Below, piece by piece: positions 23,396 through 35,635 of a DNA stretch of 64,000 nt (position 1 is its first letter; each line of letters starts with the position of its first letter). The stretch covers positions 2,547,001 to 2,611,000 of the forward strand of contig CM073321.1 of NCBI GenBank assembly GCA_037043015.1, written 5' to 3'. Source of the stretch: Bryum argenteum (taxonomy: Eukaryota; Streptophyta; Bryopsida; Bryales; Bryaceae). Below the pieces are notes generated by a model. It was given only the letters and a program-made list of their open reading frames with translations, ran no database searches and was not told the origin of the DNA. Position numbers and translations under genes: made by a program.

Positions 23396-23734
23396 GAAGT
23401 GTTATTAGAATTTTGTTATTTTGGATTGGAAGCACAAAGTTCGTTGTTAGTACTCAGTACAATACTACAATGTACTGCAAGTAGGGTAACTATTAACTTA
23501 GATTATTTTGGTATCCTAGTATGTTTCGGAGTATAATATATATAGTTCGGTATATGTAGTAGTTACATCATATATATGAATACTATGATTATAGACATGG
23601 ACAAATTTGTACTATGGAATGCACCATTGATCTTGTTTCGCAAAAAAAGGTATTCAAAAATTGCATTGGTGCTCAATTTGTACCAATATGAAATTATCTT
23701 GCTTGTTTTGTATTCAACCATGGTGCTGGTCGCC

Positions 23735-24010
23735 ACACAAGCGGTGGCCCAAGGCGACCACCCATGACCACATGAGCGCTACCCCTAGGGCGACCGCCGA
23801 TCGCTATAAGCTAATGACGATTGCCCAGGGCGATCGTCGGTATCTCACTGACGACTGGCGGTCGCCTAGAAGCGGTTGCCAGGGCGACTCCCGGTCTCCC
23901 TACCGGACCGCCGGTCGCCTACACGCGGCAGCCAGGGCGATTGGCGATCGCCGCAGGCGACCGACGTTTGTCCCTATGCTACAGTCGTCGCCTAGCGAGG
24001 TCCCCTATGT
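23735..24010. repeat. GC-rich CGACCGCCGGTCGCC block downstream of hAT-like gene
   Basis: Repeated GGCGACC, GCGACCGCCGATCGC, CAGGGCGAYC and GACCGCCGGTCGCC motifs, several self-complementary. With the block at 18110-18480 it brackets the hAT-like gene, so the two could be its subterminal repeats. Exact termini and target duplication were not found. Confidence 0.5.
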
Positions 24011-24375
24011 TGAAGATTAGATTGCTCGTAGTTACTAAGGGTAACTAGAGTTGATTAGAGTATGTAGAGAGGGTTGGATGAATAGAGTCTTATCGTATAT
24101 GGAGGGTGCTTGTCCACAAGAGCCTTATCGTGTGTAGAGAAGGATGGACCACTAGAGCCTTATTGTATGTAGAGAGAGAAGGTCCTCTAGTGGTCTATCC
24201 TTTGTAGAGTGATCTTGATCACTCAAACCTTATCATTGTTGTAGCACCTAGTGCCTTCACTTGGATATATAAGTAAGTACTTGGAATGAGTGAGTATCTC
24301 ATTCAAGCATTCTTTGGTCTACTACTTGTAAGCTTTGAGTGCGTTGTATTCTCTCTCTCCCTCTATTGAATCTCA
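24008..24375 (+). mobile_element. LTR-like sequence with TATA box
   Basis: Begins TGTTGAAGATTAGATTG, a common start for plant LTRs. It contains repeated CCTTATYGTRTGTAGAGA units, a GACCACTAGAG...CTCTAGTGGTC inverted pair near 24147-24200, a GGATATATAAGTAAG TATA-like site near 24262, and CT-rich sequence to CTATTGAATCTCA near 24375. No matching target duplication is visible, so the boundaries are tentative. Confidence 0.35.
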
Positions 24376-24649
24376 ATAGCCCACCCGCGGTCGCCTACTG
24401 TGACGTGTATCTTTATTTTTTACATCATTATCGACCCTACGCCACGTAGGAAAATAGCTCTTTCCCTCAATGTCAATCTCAACAAGTTTTTTACTATGCA
24501 ATTTTTGGTACGGTCGACATTCTCGTCGATCGGACGTCTAACAGATATGTCCAATACGACAATTCAGACAAACATTCCGAAAAGTGTGTTTAATAAGACA
24601 ACCCTGCTATGAAGGTGATTACTACATCTAGGCTTAGAAATTGTCACCC

Positions 24650-25060
24650 CACTCATGAATAATCTGTCGTCGTTGTATGATAAATTATGGCAAAATGACA
24701 GAATTATCCCTGGACTGGGGATAATTGCTACTTTTAGAGGTGAGATTTACGGCTATGTTCAGGAATTATCCCCGCCTCGGGGATAATTTGTCCTCGTCGT
24801 ATGATAAATCATGGCACAATTACATAATTATCCATGGGCCGGGGATAACTGTTACTTTTGAAGGTGATATTCACAGCTATGATTTAGAATTATCCTCGGC
24901 TCAGGGATAATCATTGACTTTGTATGATAAATCATGGCACAAGTACATAATTATCCTTGGGCCAGGGATAGTTCCTTTAAATGAAGGACACATATACCAC
25001 TATGCTCAAGATTTATCTCCAACTCAGAGGTATTATTGCGAGCCGGAGATAGAATTTCAT
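24650..25060. repeat. About 124 bp tandem repeat with internal hairpins
   Basis: TATGATAAATYATGGC recurs at 24676, 24800 and 24923 (spacing 123-124), with a degenerate fourth unit. Each unit has two inverted GGGGATAATT / AATTATCCC pairs. The cleanest, near 24763-24789, has 11-base arms AATTATCCCCG and CGGGGATAATT around CCT. Not coding. It may be subterminal sequence of a DNA transposon. Confidence 0.6.
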
Positions 25061-26300
25061 GCATTGACAGGCAAGAAATCATGTGCTACGTAGGTTGAGT
25101 CTACATGTGGCGTAGATTTTAGCTTACAACAGCAATTTCAATCTCATTAGATTGGTTGTGCATTCCAAGCAAAGCAAGTAGAAGTGAGAGCTCACCAAAG
25201 AGAAATGCCAAGTGAAGGCTTGATTTGCTTTAGCAAAATAAAACCTAAGTTGATGATGGCAACAGTTAAAAATTGGACTTGCAATGCCTAGATTGTAGTT
25301 TAGTTTTTTATTTTTAGCAAGTTTGTGTTCAAAATTTAGTATTCTAAGTCTAATGTTTTGAGTTAAGTTTTAAGTCTTCTTCCAAGTATTCCACGTCCTT
25401 ACTTTATTGCAAAGAATAGTACCCAAGTATAGTATTCTTGCTTTGATATGTAGTCTTGGTCACATATGAATACTAAGTTTAGTATTCTAAACTTGATTCA
25501 CTATTTTGATTACATTTTTTAATTAAGATTTCTTATACATTTCTTTTCAAATTAAGCTTTCACTGTCCAACTTTCGTACTAATATTAGTTTTGCCTCTAG
25601 GTTTAACTTTTGTAATAATTTGCTATTTTTCGCAGCCTATTTATACCCAGGTAACACATTTCCGTTAGCATTGTTGTAATAAATTTGTACATAAACAAAC
25701 TTAAATCGCAATCGTAGATTTCCACACTTAATAGACTCACTGGACGTGGTTTGCATTCAAATCCTAATCTAAACTTTTAATTCCCAAGACGGAATTAGAG
25801 CCTAGGAAGAGCAATTTTGGAAAGCGTCATTGTAGAAGTGTATATAGAAGTCCTCTCTATATTCCAACCGTACTATCTTGTAGAAGACTTGTTCAAGGTC
25901 ATGTGTATCTCTTGAGGCTTCATACATTTTGTGAATGTAACATGTAGGTACTCAAAAAATATAAGAAAATATCATCATTCTCACTTTGAAATAAAAATAA
26001 AGGCTATTAAAAAAGCTATTGGAATCTTTAACCATAAATTCATCAACTATGCAGTTGTTTATTCTCTTCTCAACAACATTCTCTTCTATTGTACAATAAT
26101 ATTCATTTTATAAAATTCTTCGCTAAAATAGTACATTGCAATGCTGGGAATAGCCACAAATTTACATAGGAAAAATGGTCCACACCTTGACCCTTTGAAA
26201 TCAAATTCTTGGCCAATATTTTGTTTCTTCGTTGGCATCAAAGTTCTCCGCCTGAGTGGCAAGTGCTCGGCGTCGCATTTCCAGGCTCTGTGCGTCTGGA
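25061..26300. other. AT-rich stretch without identifiable gene
   Basis: Low-complexity AT-rich sequence with several TAGTATTCTA-like repeats near 25330-25490. A short frame at 25931-26113 has no recognisable domain. I see nothing else. Confidence 0.5.
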
Positions 26301-26332
26301 TTGGTCGAATTGGTGTCAATCAAATTTCGGCA

Positions 26333-27526
26333 TCACTCACGGAGTTCGTCATCATGAGTTTCCAGGGACGTAATGTGCTTCTTCGCATTGTCCCTCTCCT
26401 TGCTAACCCCGTGAAGCTGCGCTGTCATGGCCTGCATGTCCATTCGACATGCCGCGAGCTGACTCTTAAGCATTTGGGCTGCGCGGTTTGCCTCATCCAT
26501 ACTCTGGTTTGCATGGCCTAAGTCTTCTTCCTTCTTGCGCAGGAGTGCTTGCACGTCGTGCGTGGTCTTTACGTACCGCGCATTGTCCTTGCTGAGTTGA
26601 CGCTATTGGTGCTCCGTGGACTACAACTGATGTACCACTTTCTAGACGCACGCTACCATGGCTGTGGAGTGGTTGCCTAGTTGTTCCGCCAGTGAGAGTT
26701 CGGTGTCCCCGGAGACAACCTCGTACTCTGTTCTTCATCGCTTGCTGGAACTTGGTGCCGCGGCGTCCTTGACCGGTTTCATCAGTGATGGGGTTTTACG
26801 ACGCTGGAGTTCCACGAAGTTGGCTAGCGGTGGCAACTTGTTATGTTCCTTGTGGTACTTCATGTATAACATGATTTAGGTCGATAGGAACGGGCCAATG
26901 GGGCTGGAATAATCGCACCAGCGCTAGTAGTTTTGGATTTCTACACGCACGCTGTTCTTGAGGAGCATACTCCAGTTGATCTTGGCTCCTGCATCCGCTA
27001 GCAGTAACAACTCTAACTGCATGGGCAATATGCTATTGCAGTTGCACCGGAAGTATATTTGACTAAGGATACCGCGGATTTGGACAACCTATGGCTCCTT
27101 CAACTGTGCTCCAACTGCAAAGACATTGTAACCGCGCTTGCTATCCGGCTCCAACCCCGGTAGCCTCTGCGCAATGTCGGGTTTTGAAAATCCACGGGTT
27201 TCCATCCACCGCGGGATACCGGCGCCGTCCCACCCGTATGGGTGGTACAGATATTCCGTTGAGAATTGAACTTGTACTCCCTCCACGGCGCCGGTGGGGT
27301 AACCTCCTCCACAGCTCTAGAACGCCATGGAATCCATGAACTGTCTGCAGTGGTCGACGTTGAGTCTCCAGCTCTTCATGTCCTCTCAAAAATGATCTAG
27401 TCCAGTGTTCTGCGTCTAAACTCCATGAACCCTTGTTTGCCACTTGAGTACCTGTTTTGGCATGTAGAACGGCAGCTCCGGTTTCTTCTGAGGTGCGAGA
27501 CTCCGAGAAGCCATGGTTTCCGTGGA
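26333..27526 (-). pseudogene. Retrotransposon gag-like protein (decayed)
   Basis: On the minus strand an ATG near 27517 opens SRSLAPQKKPELPFYMPKQV followed by LKWQTRVHGV. Frames then shift through GLEPDSKRGYNVFAVGAQ and KYHKEHNKLPPLANFVELQR to a C-terminal coiled coil: LRKKEEDLGHANQSMDEANR, QAMTAQLHGVSKERDNAKKH. A structural N-terminal protein with a long coiled coil suits a plant Ty3 gag, but no zinc knuckle is visible. Several stops. Assignment rests on layout and on the adjacent integrase-like piece. Confidence 0.35.
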
Positions 27527-27748
27527 ATGAGTTGAAGCGCAGAGTGCGAGGCGCGAAGGAAGAACCAAAGAGAGGGACAGAGAATAGAGATGGTGTAGTG
27601 AGTGAGAGCGAGGAGTCAGGCAGCTCGGTAGCAAGTGATGGCGTAAGTGAGGGCAGTGAGGCTGTGGCGGTACCTTTAAGTACGCCTTGGTATCCGCACC
27701 CTTGGAGTTTAAAGTCAGCGGTGTGGTTCTAATGACTGACAGAGGGGA

Positions 27749-28018
27749 CTAGCTGGAGTTTATTTTGGCGGCTCTGATAGGTCTTCGAGTGCCTATCATG
27801 GCTAGCGTCGGTAACACGATGAGGTCTCTCTCATCTGCCATGATGACCGCATTTCCGTGGTGATGATAGTTGGACTTGTTGTTTCGGCCCGTGTTGTGGG
27901 CTACTTGGATGTGAATTAAATATATCAGCGGAAGGCTAGTTTTCCTGGCATCCGCGGAGTCTGTGATGTCTGGCAAGGCTGGCTGTTCTTGTGCCTCTCT
28001 GGCTAGGAGGTTTTGCAA
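27749..28018 (-). other. Short minus-strand open frame of unknown nature
   Basis: Reads LLAREAQEQPALPDITDSAD, then a histidine-rich middle. It lies between the integrase-like and gag-like pieces and may be retrotransposon spacer or LTR. No family recognised. Confidence 0.2.
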
Positions 28019-28099
28019 TTATCATAAGCTTACTGTTGTATGTTGGTTGGGAGTATTCATATGATACTGCTTGAGCTTTGCCGTGTAGACGATGGTTGC

Positions 28100-28396
28100 C
28101 TAGGCATCATAGATGTTGTTGTTTACCAAGAGAACCATGTTGTTTGGCAAGGCTAATAGCTCCCTATATGGTCCATGCCATATCGTTCCCAATTTGGATT
28201 TCCGGATTTTCGGATTTCTTGGACACCATAATACTTGATCACCCTTTTGGAATATTTGAGGGGGTTTAGAGCCTTGGAAATATTTTGCACTGAGTTCGTG
28301 TCTACGTAAGATATTCATCTTTGCATCTAACCCCGTATTTGTTATATTTGGAACATTTTTATCTCCCAAATTAAAACAAGACAACGGATGAAGCAA
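28100..28396 (-). pseudogene. Ty3 integrase C-terminal fragment
   Basis: Minus strand reads AKYFQGSKPPQIFQKGDQVL, W, then a basic stretch ending KLGTIWHGPYREL. The FxxGDxVLW...KLGxxWxGPY pattern is typical of the SH3-like C-terminal domain of Ty3 integrases. Core catalytic residues are absent. It has the same strand as the Ty3 reverse transcriptase at 44.9-46.4 kb, whose integrase is cut after the zinc-binding domain, so the two may be parts of one element split by the 28.4-44.7 kb block (inference). Confidence 0.5.
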
Positions 28397-28857
28397 AAAC
28401 CAACATTTAGAGGGGTTTCCCCGTATGCATATGTACTCGAAATTTACTAATTTCCATTATATTTGGAGATGATATGAGACCTCTTGCATCTTAGAAAATA
28501 TGTTTATCTTAGAAAACGTTTCCTACTAACACATATTTGATACGGTACATGTCAAGATTAACATACCAACAAAAAATAATTTTCTTTCAATTGATAATAA
28601 TCATGGAGTGAACTTAAACAATCTTCTTATACAAAATAAGTATATTGAATATGGATAGTAAATAGTACAAAAATATAATACTCTATATACTAAATATCAA
28701 TGTAATATATATGTCAATACCAAGTTTAAGTACTAACACACCTACTTCCACAATAAATACTATATACTAGATGACTACTCTTGAGAAGATGAAGCAAGCT
28801 CCCGTAAAGAAGCCTTGATGATTTCAACCTGCTTCTTGGGTATCGTAATAATTGGGT
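28397..28857. other. AT-rich spacer, 3' flank of the DUF7869-like gene
   Basis: AT-rich and noncoding. GGGGTTTCCCC near 28411 is a short self-complementary motif of unknown meaning. This is the most likely place for the left end of the palindrome-bearing module, but I find no terminal repeat. Confidence 0.35.
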
Positions 28858-31637
28858 CTATACCTTCACTGCTTTCTTCGTCAGAATGCGTAATTCTTGA
28901 TTTCGAAGCAGTGAAAATAGCATCTGTAGGCTGTGAACACATTCTACACCTTTCTCAACAGTCCAACGAAGCTTTCTATTTGTATCCCAATCTGTGTAAT
29001 GCTTCAGAATTTCTTTGGAGCGTGACATTGGACGGAAGAACTGAATGTCAACCGTATTGGATAGGTCTGAGTTTGAATTTGGATCAGACATTGCTCGCCC
29101 GAGCCAGAAAGGTCGACCATCGGTGCCGCATGGACGTAGTGCAACAAAATAGCCCTTATAAAGGTCACGTCCAACTCGAAATGACGATGCAGGACGATCA
29201 CGTCTCGGGCCAACAAAATGATCATCGTCGTCGTACTCTTCGCGTACATTCCCTTCTAAAGTAAACTCATCTTCCATAGCATGTGCAAGTCGAGTTGATG
29301 GCCAAAATCCATGTTGTAACGGTAATGGTTCCTCAGAACTTGACGAAATCCCATATTGCGACGATGCAAGTACATCCATGGGTATACAAAGAGCATCTTT
29401 AACGCCGCTCCAGTAATATGAGAGAGGCTCGTACAATCTCCGTGATTCAATTGACTCACGTGATAATCGTTCCCAATGATCAACAAAGCCTGAAATCCCT
29501 TTCACCACTTCAGGCAAATGGCGCATCTCGTTTGGACGCATTGCATCCGGTTCACCACGTGGCCATAAGGATCTGCCTTGGGAATCCTCCTTCCACAATT
29601 TAATTCCAGCATGATCACCTCTAGGCAGCCATTCCTTATCGTGACAAAAAATCTTATACTTCATTACGGGGCATACACTTGGATCCATGTAAAACTTGAA
29701 TTGATGCGCCTTCGTATGCCCAACCAATGCTTCATCGCCGTCTAACATCCACTCTTTAATGAACTTCTTGAAGTTCGGAACCTCTTGAACGAGGTGTGGA
29801 ATAACTGGAAGTTTCTCAATCCTCATAAAAGATTTCATGAGAAGAGGGATGGTAGGATAATCCTCCTTTTGCAACGCCATGCTCCAACGCCCAAATAACG
29901 CATCAATGTCATCATGAGTGTGACCAACGAGCATAAAATTCACATAAATCTCTCGGAATACTCGTTTTGCTACCAAAAGAGACCAGAAACTGAAGACAAA
30001 TCTATTCTTGTTATCACTCACGGCATTATCCATTTGGACATTCAAAATCGGAGGCAAAGGCTTTGCTGGAACTAGGATGTCAGGAATAGGGCCTAACGGA
30101 TCCATACACACATCTGAACCTCTTAAAAGAGCAGTATACAATGGATGCGATGGGGGCTCTGTGAAGAGTAGTCTAGATGAGGACTTAGGTGCAGCTTCCA
30201 GATCCCGCAGTAGTTTTGCAAATGAGCCGACCGTATAATTGGCATCATGTCCATAATGAGCGTATCGCTGGTCTACATGACCATGAGCGAGAATTCCCGT
30301 AACTGCAAGAGGTAACTTCATGAGTCCGTCTAAGTTCTTCACCTTATGAGACAAGGCAGGTGACGCTGTTTTCGAGTGGTCCATCTTGTCATGCATAATG
30401 GTCAAAACATCTTGAGGGGACTCCTTAGACCTGAAGCGGTTGAGGTAGTACAAGTCTCGGTGCACATATGCAGAATCTAAGTGCACATTCAACTTCCTCG
30501 ACCATATAAGAGATGGTTGTGTTCCACTAAGAGTGAGCTTCATCAGTGATTGTAACTCATCGCACTTGGAGCAACGCGCAAAATTGTCCCCCGATCTTTT
30601 GGCATAGTACTCTGGATAGCTGAGGCGGCGAATCTTACTAAGGTTTGAAGTTGACACCGGCGGAAGTCCACACTCTTCAAGGTGATGATCAAGAACTTAA
30701 AACTTGAAGGAAGTACCTTGGCAACAACCTTCTCCCCTCATGGAAGGCTCCGGGACTTGTGAGGCATGTGATCGGCATGTCTATCAAGTATTGCCCCTAA
30801 AACGGCAGAAGCAACAATCGTATGCCTCCTAGGCTTTCGCAAGCTCGTGTTCCCGTGTAACTGGGCCTCATGACCATCTGCTGCATTCTGGGCGTTGCGA
30901 TAAAACGTACCGTTGCTCACGCCCATAATTTTCATCCACGCAATTTGACAAACATCAATACCCTCTAGAGTGACCACATTTCGCCTTTCGGCGTTTCTAT
31001 GGAACTGCCTGTGGACATCGAGTTTGACATGATTCTTGAACTGCACAGATGTCTTGTCGTACATGCGACATCTGAGAACCTTAATCTTCTCCCTTGGGTA
31101 TAGTTGCACACAATTGTGCCTACAGCAGGTATTACATGCGACCGCATTGATTGACTCCGCTGTCATCAGGAACTGTGCTTTGCGCGAAACTGGAGTAGAC
31201 TCATTCCTTGAAGAATTATCATAGGATCGAGTTCGAGATGACCCCTGTCGCCGACTACGTTCCCGGACCCATCTGTTGTAAACATCTTGCTGACTATGGT
31301 CAAAAAGACTAACACCGTTAAGGAGAACTTGCTGGATGGGCCAGGACTTGAAGGAGTATATCCAGTCGTCTGGATCCTCGACCGCAACAAACAACGTTGA
31401 AACTTGCACCACAACTAGAGAATCACCAAGTAAGCCATTACAATCAGGTACAACGCCAGATCGTAGATTTCTAAGTAAATCCTCAGCGATTCTCAGTCCT
31501 TCGGAATCAAGCATTGACACAGTCCTCCCTGTCCAGAGTCGTGGAGGGACAACTTGAGCAGCAAGTAAACCAGGATTCATAGGAGCATCGACGAAAGCGT
31601 CATCGTCTGTAGAAACATCCATCCTGAAAGATGTCAT
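28858..31637 (-). pseudogene. DUF7869-like transposon protein (one stop, one frameshift)
   Basis: Two abutting minus-strand frames. The N-terminal part starts at ATG 31637 (about 300 codons) and has a Cys/His-rich stretch, CNTCCRHNCVQLYPREKIKV, then VVTLEGIDVCQIAWMKIMGV and HADHMPHKSRSLP before a TGA at 30738. Translation past the TGA continues GEKVVAKVLPSSFK, then shifts frame into the second part (to 28858): YPEYYAKRSGDNFARCSKCD, ILNVQMDNAVSDNKNRFVF and FMLVGHTHDDIDALFGRWSM. The MDN...NKNR and GHTHDDID signatures match my recollection of the DUF7869-type domain, known mainly from repeat-rich eukaryote genomes and possibly a transposase (inference). The nearest palindrome lies 71 bases upstream of the ATG. 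Confidence 0.65.
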
Positions 31638-31707
31638 CGTAAGGTTAGAAACTAATTAGACAAAAACATGGTCACAACTCCAAGACTGTATAAGAAACGA
31701 ACAAGTG

Positions 31708-32035
31708 TAGTTTAGCTCGAGTCGAGCTAAACTGACTAAGAGAAATTCTTCTACAGTTTAGCTCGAGTCGAGCTAAACTGCATCAAGTAAATTATAAATC
31801 AGTTTAGCTCGACTCGAGCTAAACTGTCTCAGGGACAGTGCCATGAAGAAGTGGAAGCATAGGTCTGCGCTTTGGATTCGCATAACACCAGGTAAACAGA
31901 ATCGCTATATACAAACTCCAGTTTAGCTCGACTCGAGCTAAACTGTTAGAACGAACGCATAGAGCAGTTTAGCTCGATTCGAGCTAAACTGTATGTCACG
32001 CATGTGTGCAGTTTAGCTCGAGTCGAGCTAAACTG
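31708..32035. promoter_or_regulatory. Palindrome cluster 1 (six 27 bp palindromes) upstream of the DUF7869-like gene
   Basis: Starts at 31708, 31754, 31800, 31919, 31965 and 32009. Each has arms CAGTTTAGCTCGA and TCGAGCTAAACTG around one central base: G, G, C, C, T, G in order. The first has T instead of C at its outer base; the rest have perfect arms. Start spacings are 46, 46, 119, 46 and 44. They lie directly upstream of the ATG at 31637, so operator-like sites or transposase binding sites are natural explanations. As RNA or extruded DNA they would form hairpins. Confidence 0.9.
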
Positions 32036-32689
32036 CATGACAAAGTACAAGATTTGTTCCGGGTATTCCGGCGTATTTTACGGATTCAATTAGAACTCAA
32101 AGTGTCCGTTGCTATCAGCGCCCTCCCATTCTATCGACACAAGCAGGAATCAAAATATACTCCTGTACCAACGTAATCGTCAAATCAAAAGAAAATGTCA
32201 ACAATAACGACTCCGAATGCATAAAGGTTAAGTACAAACTATTACAATACAACCACTGAAGAGAAATTATCAACTACTACTACTCAAGATAAGGATAAAC
32301 GTATGAAGGATAATGAAAAAAACAATGCGAGAAGCTATGCAAATCAAATTGAACGACACACAATCATGCAGAAATGAAAGCGCGAAACACGTACGCGAAG
32401 ATAGAGGTTGAGCTGAAGAAAGCGCGGAGAACTGAAATACGTCAACTGATATCAGCACACTCGGAGATTGAGAAGAAAAGAATCATTCTGTCCTGGATTT
32501 CGAAGGTCATTGCGTAGCGCAATGTCGTTTACGCGGTATTCCAGAAATAATAAATGGAAGAGAATCGACGTGTGGATAATTGAAAATTGGCGGGAACCGA
32601 AGTCTCGACAACTGAAAATGGGCGCGAACTGAAGTGTCTACAGTTAAAAATGGGCGGGAATAAAAGGGTCGACATTTGAAAATTGGCGG

Positions 32690-32750
32690 GATTGGGGTTA
32701 TAGGGTTTAGGGTTTAGGGTTCAGGGTTTAGGGTTTAGGGTTTAGGATTT
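32690..32750 (+). repeat. Interstitial telomere-like TTTAGGG run
   Basis: About seven units of TTTAGGG with one TTCAGGG variant and a GGATTT end. This is the plant-type telomere repeat. It lies at the border between the palindrome-bearing promoter region and a 4 kb AT-rich block, which could mark a repaired break or an element junction. Confidence 0.8.
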
Positions 32751-35600
32751 CTGATTACAGGAGGGTTATAATTGTTATTGGTCAAAAAGATGTTAATCTT
32801 TATACACGTAGTTTGAGGTATACTATGTTAGCAAACACTCAGTAACAAGATAAATGTTTAGTTAAACTGCTTAGAAGCAATACAATGGATTCGACTTCTA
32901 ATTATTTTATCTTTCCGAATCGAATATCCTAAACCTCAGACCTTTATTTCTAAATAAAGTTTCTATACAATATATTCGATGCAATATTTACCTTAAGGTG
33001 AAGTCTTATTAAGTATTAAGCTATTATCTTATCTATAAGTTTAATAATACTACATTTTTTTTGTGTATGCTCTTGCTAACAATTCGTTATTGAATGTTAA
33101 TTATTATACAGTTCAAATTATTTCTATCCTTTGCAATTTCTCGTTTAAAATTGCTGATTAAACATAATTTTTATTAAACTGTGTTTGCTTATTTGTATAT
33201 ATTATAATTATAAATAATGTATTAAAATATACAATATTCATTGCATATTATATTATATACTATTTATCTATAAATGAAAAATTAATCTTTGAAACTGTAA
33301 GTTCATGCAATGTCAATGCAATCTTAGTATATTGTTTAGAGTATCAAATTGTTTGAGCTATAAATAGTAGTGATAAAATCAAATATTCTTACTTTAAATT
33401 TTAAGAGATATCTTTAAACTTATGTACGATTAAAAATTTATACAATTTGATAAGTAAATTTGTAAACCCTATTAAATACACTTTGGATTATTTAATGAAA
33501 TTCATTTGGATGTACATAAAAGTTTATACTTATGTTGAATGTCAACGTATACATGCTCAATGGTATATATCTAATTTAATATTTTTGTAACATAGAGCTT
33601 ATCAAAATAAGATTAGTTCTGAATGTTTTAATTTGATTTGTAGATGTTTAACATTACAATTAAATTTCCTATTGAAATGTTCAAAATCGATTGGAAATAT
33701 GCACATTTCGCGTTTCAAAAATGCATTTCTCAAATACAACCAATACAATCATTGATCTTTAATGTTGAAATTCTATTTTGCAAATTTTAGTCAATTCTAA
33801 ATTACCTTTACCTATCGACTCCCTACGCATTTCAATGTTTTTAAGCACAGTGTATAGTGTAAGAACTATTATAAACTTTGATCCTTCCAAAGCGATCGTT
33901 ATCTAGTGATTTGCATTATATTTAAGTACAAAGCATTTTGTACGATGTCAAATATAATAGGTCATTGTACTGTATGCATAAGTCCCGAATGTTTTTTTTA
34001 TCTAATGAAATGATTTTGTGTTTGAAATGAAAAGTTTTTTTGTAGATGTTGTCTTTATACACCGTCATATACATCTGTACAGGTGATTATAAACATTACT
34101 AGCACAGTAAAGTCAGATGTTGGTATTGATTATGCACATTTAATGTACATTAATTTTGCGTTTATTCAAAAAAATGAGCAGTGTGACTATTAGAAAACAA
34201 AAAACAACAATATTTGTTGAGTCTTTTTACAAATTTCTCCTTTCAACTCATATTTTACGTGATTCAAATTATCGAGATTCACAAATGTAAGAATTAAAAT
34301 TATTATTACATTTGAACAATCTTTTTGAGTGATGAAATTTAATGTCGTATTTCTGTTTTAAATGTGACTGTTCTTTAATAATTTATTCTACTACCTTATA
34401 AATATATTGAAACGCATACAAATGAACAAAAATGGTTTTAATTAAATGAACATGCAATAACAATAAATGTACAGAAATGATCGTTGTACAGTGCAAATAA
34501 CAATGTAAGCAACTCTGTAAACTAATAGATGCTTTCATATTTTTAAATTGTAATCATAGTCATTATATTATCAAAAATATTTATTTTTTGATGTATGTAA
34601 ATTGTAAAATTCTATAGAATAGGCAATATTTATAGCTTATAGTTTAAGAAATTTATTGAATCCCTCTATGCAATAGCATGTCTTTCAATTATAGTATTAC
34701 AGTACTTAATATCCTTAACTTATATTTGACATCAAGTAAATCCAAATTTGCATTTGTGCGAACTTTCACCATTCTTCCTAGTCTTATTTATGAATCTCTT
34801 ATCCTTATCTATTAATAGAAGTATTTCTCGTTTTTTTTTAAATGTTGGTACTTCTCTTAATATAATTTTTGAATTAATAATTCCGTTATTAACTTTTGTT
34901 GCCAAATACTCTATTTATAGAAATATCAGAATTTGAAAAAATATCATATCTCTCGAGAAAAAACTTTTAAGAGAAGGGGTTTATTGAGAACTTCTTCTGA
35001 ATATATGAGTTTCTCGATGACGTAAAAAAGGGAAATGATAGATTGGGTTTAAGCTTGACGTTTTGGTGACACTAAAACAGCCATTCGAAGAATGACCAGA
35101 GATTGATTGATGGGATCACTAAGATCACTAGCCGAGAAACATGTATCTTGAGCATTTTTAACCCAATTTCTACTTCGAAGGTGAAGACAAGGAGCTAACA
35201 CTAGCCAACATTGAATCAATAGTGTATGAATTTGACTTTGAACACAGCAATAGTGATCATAAAACACCGTCAACAAACTTCAATGATCGTACCTGAATCA
35301 ACCATCCCATTTTACTACTTCAATCTGCTGATTCTTAAATAACAAATGTATTCCATATGTATTAATACTTTATTCCTAACCTTCTCTCAAATAATCAATT
35401 ATGAAATAGTAAATTTATTAATTCTAATACCCAAATAACATCTATACAAAACTATATTTATTGGATTCCTTATTTATTAATCGTTTAATGTGAATAAAAA
35501 TAATAATTTAAATTTCCAAATAATCTATTTATTGACGTATTAATTCCAAATTCTATATTCATAAGAGCATGTATTTCTTGGCGTATCAGTTCTCTAAATT

Positions 35601-35635
<35 letters not shown>

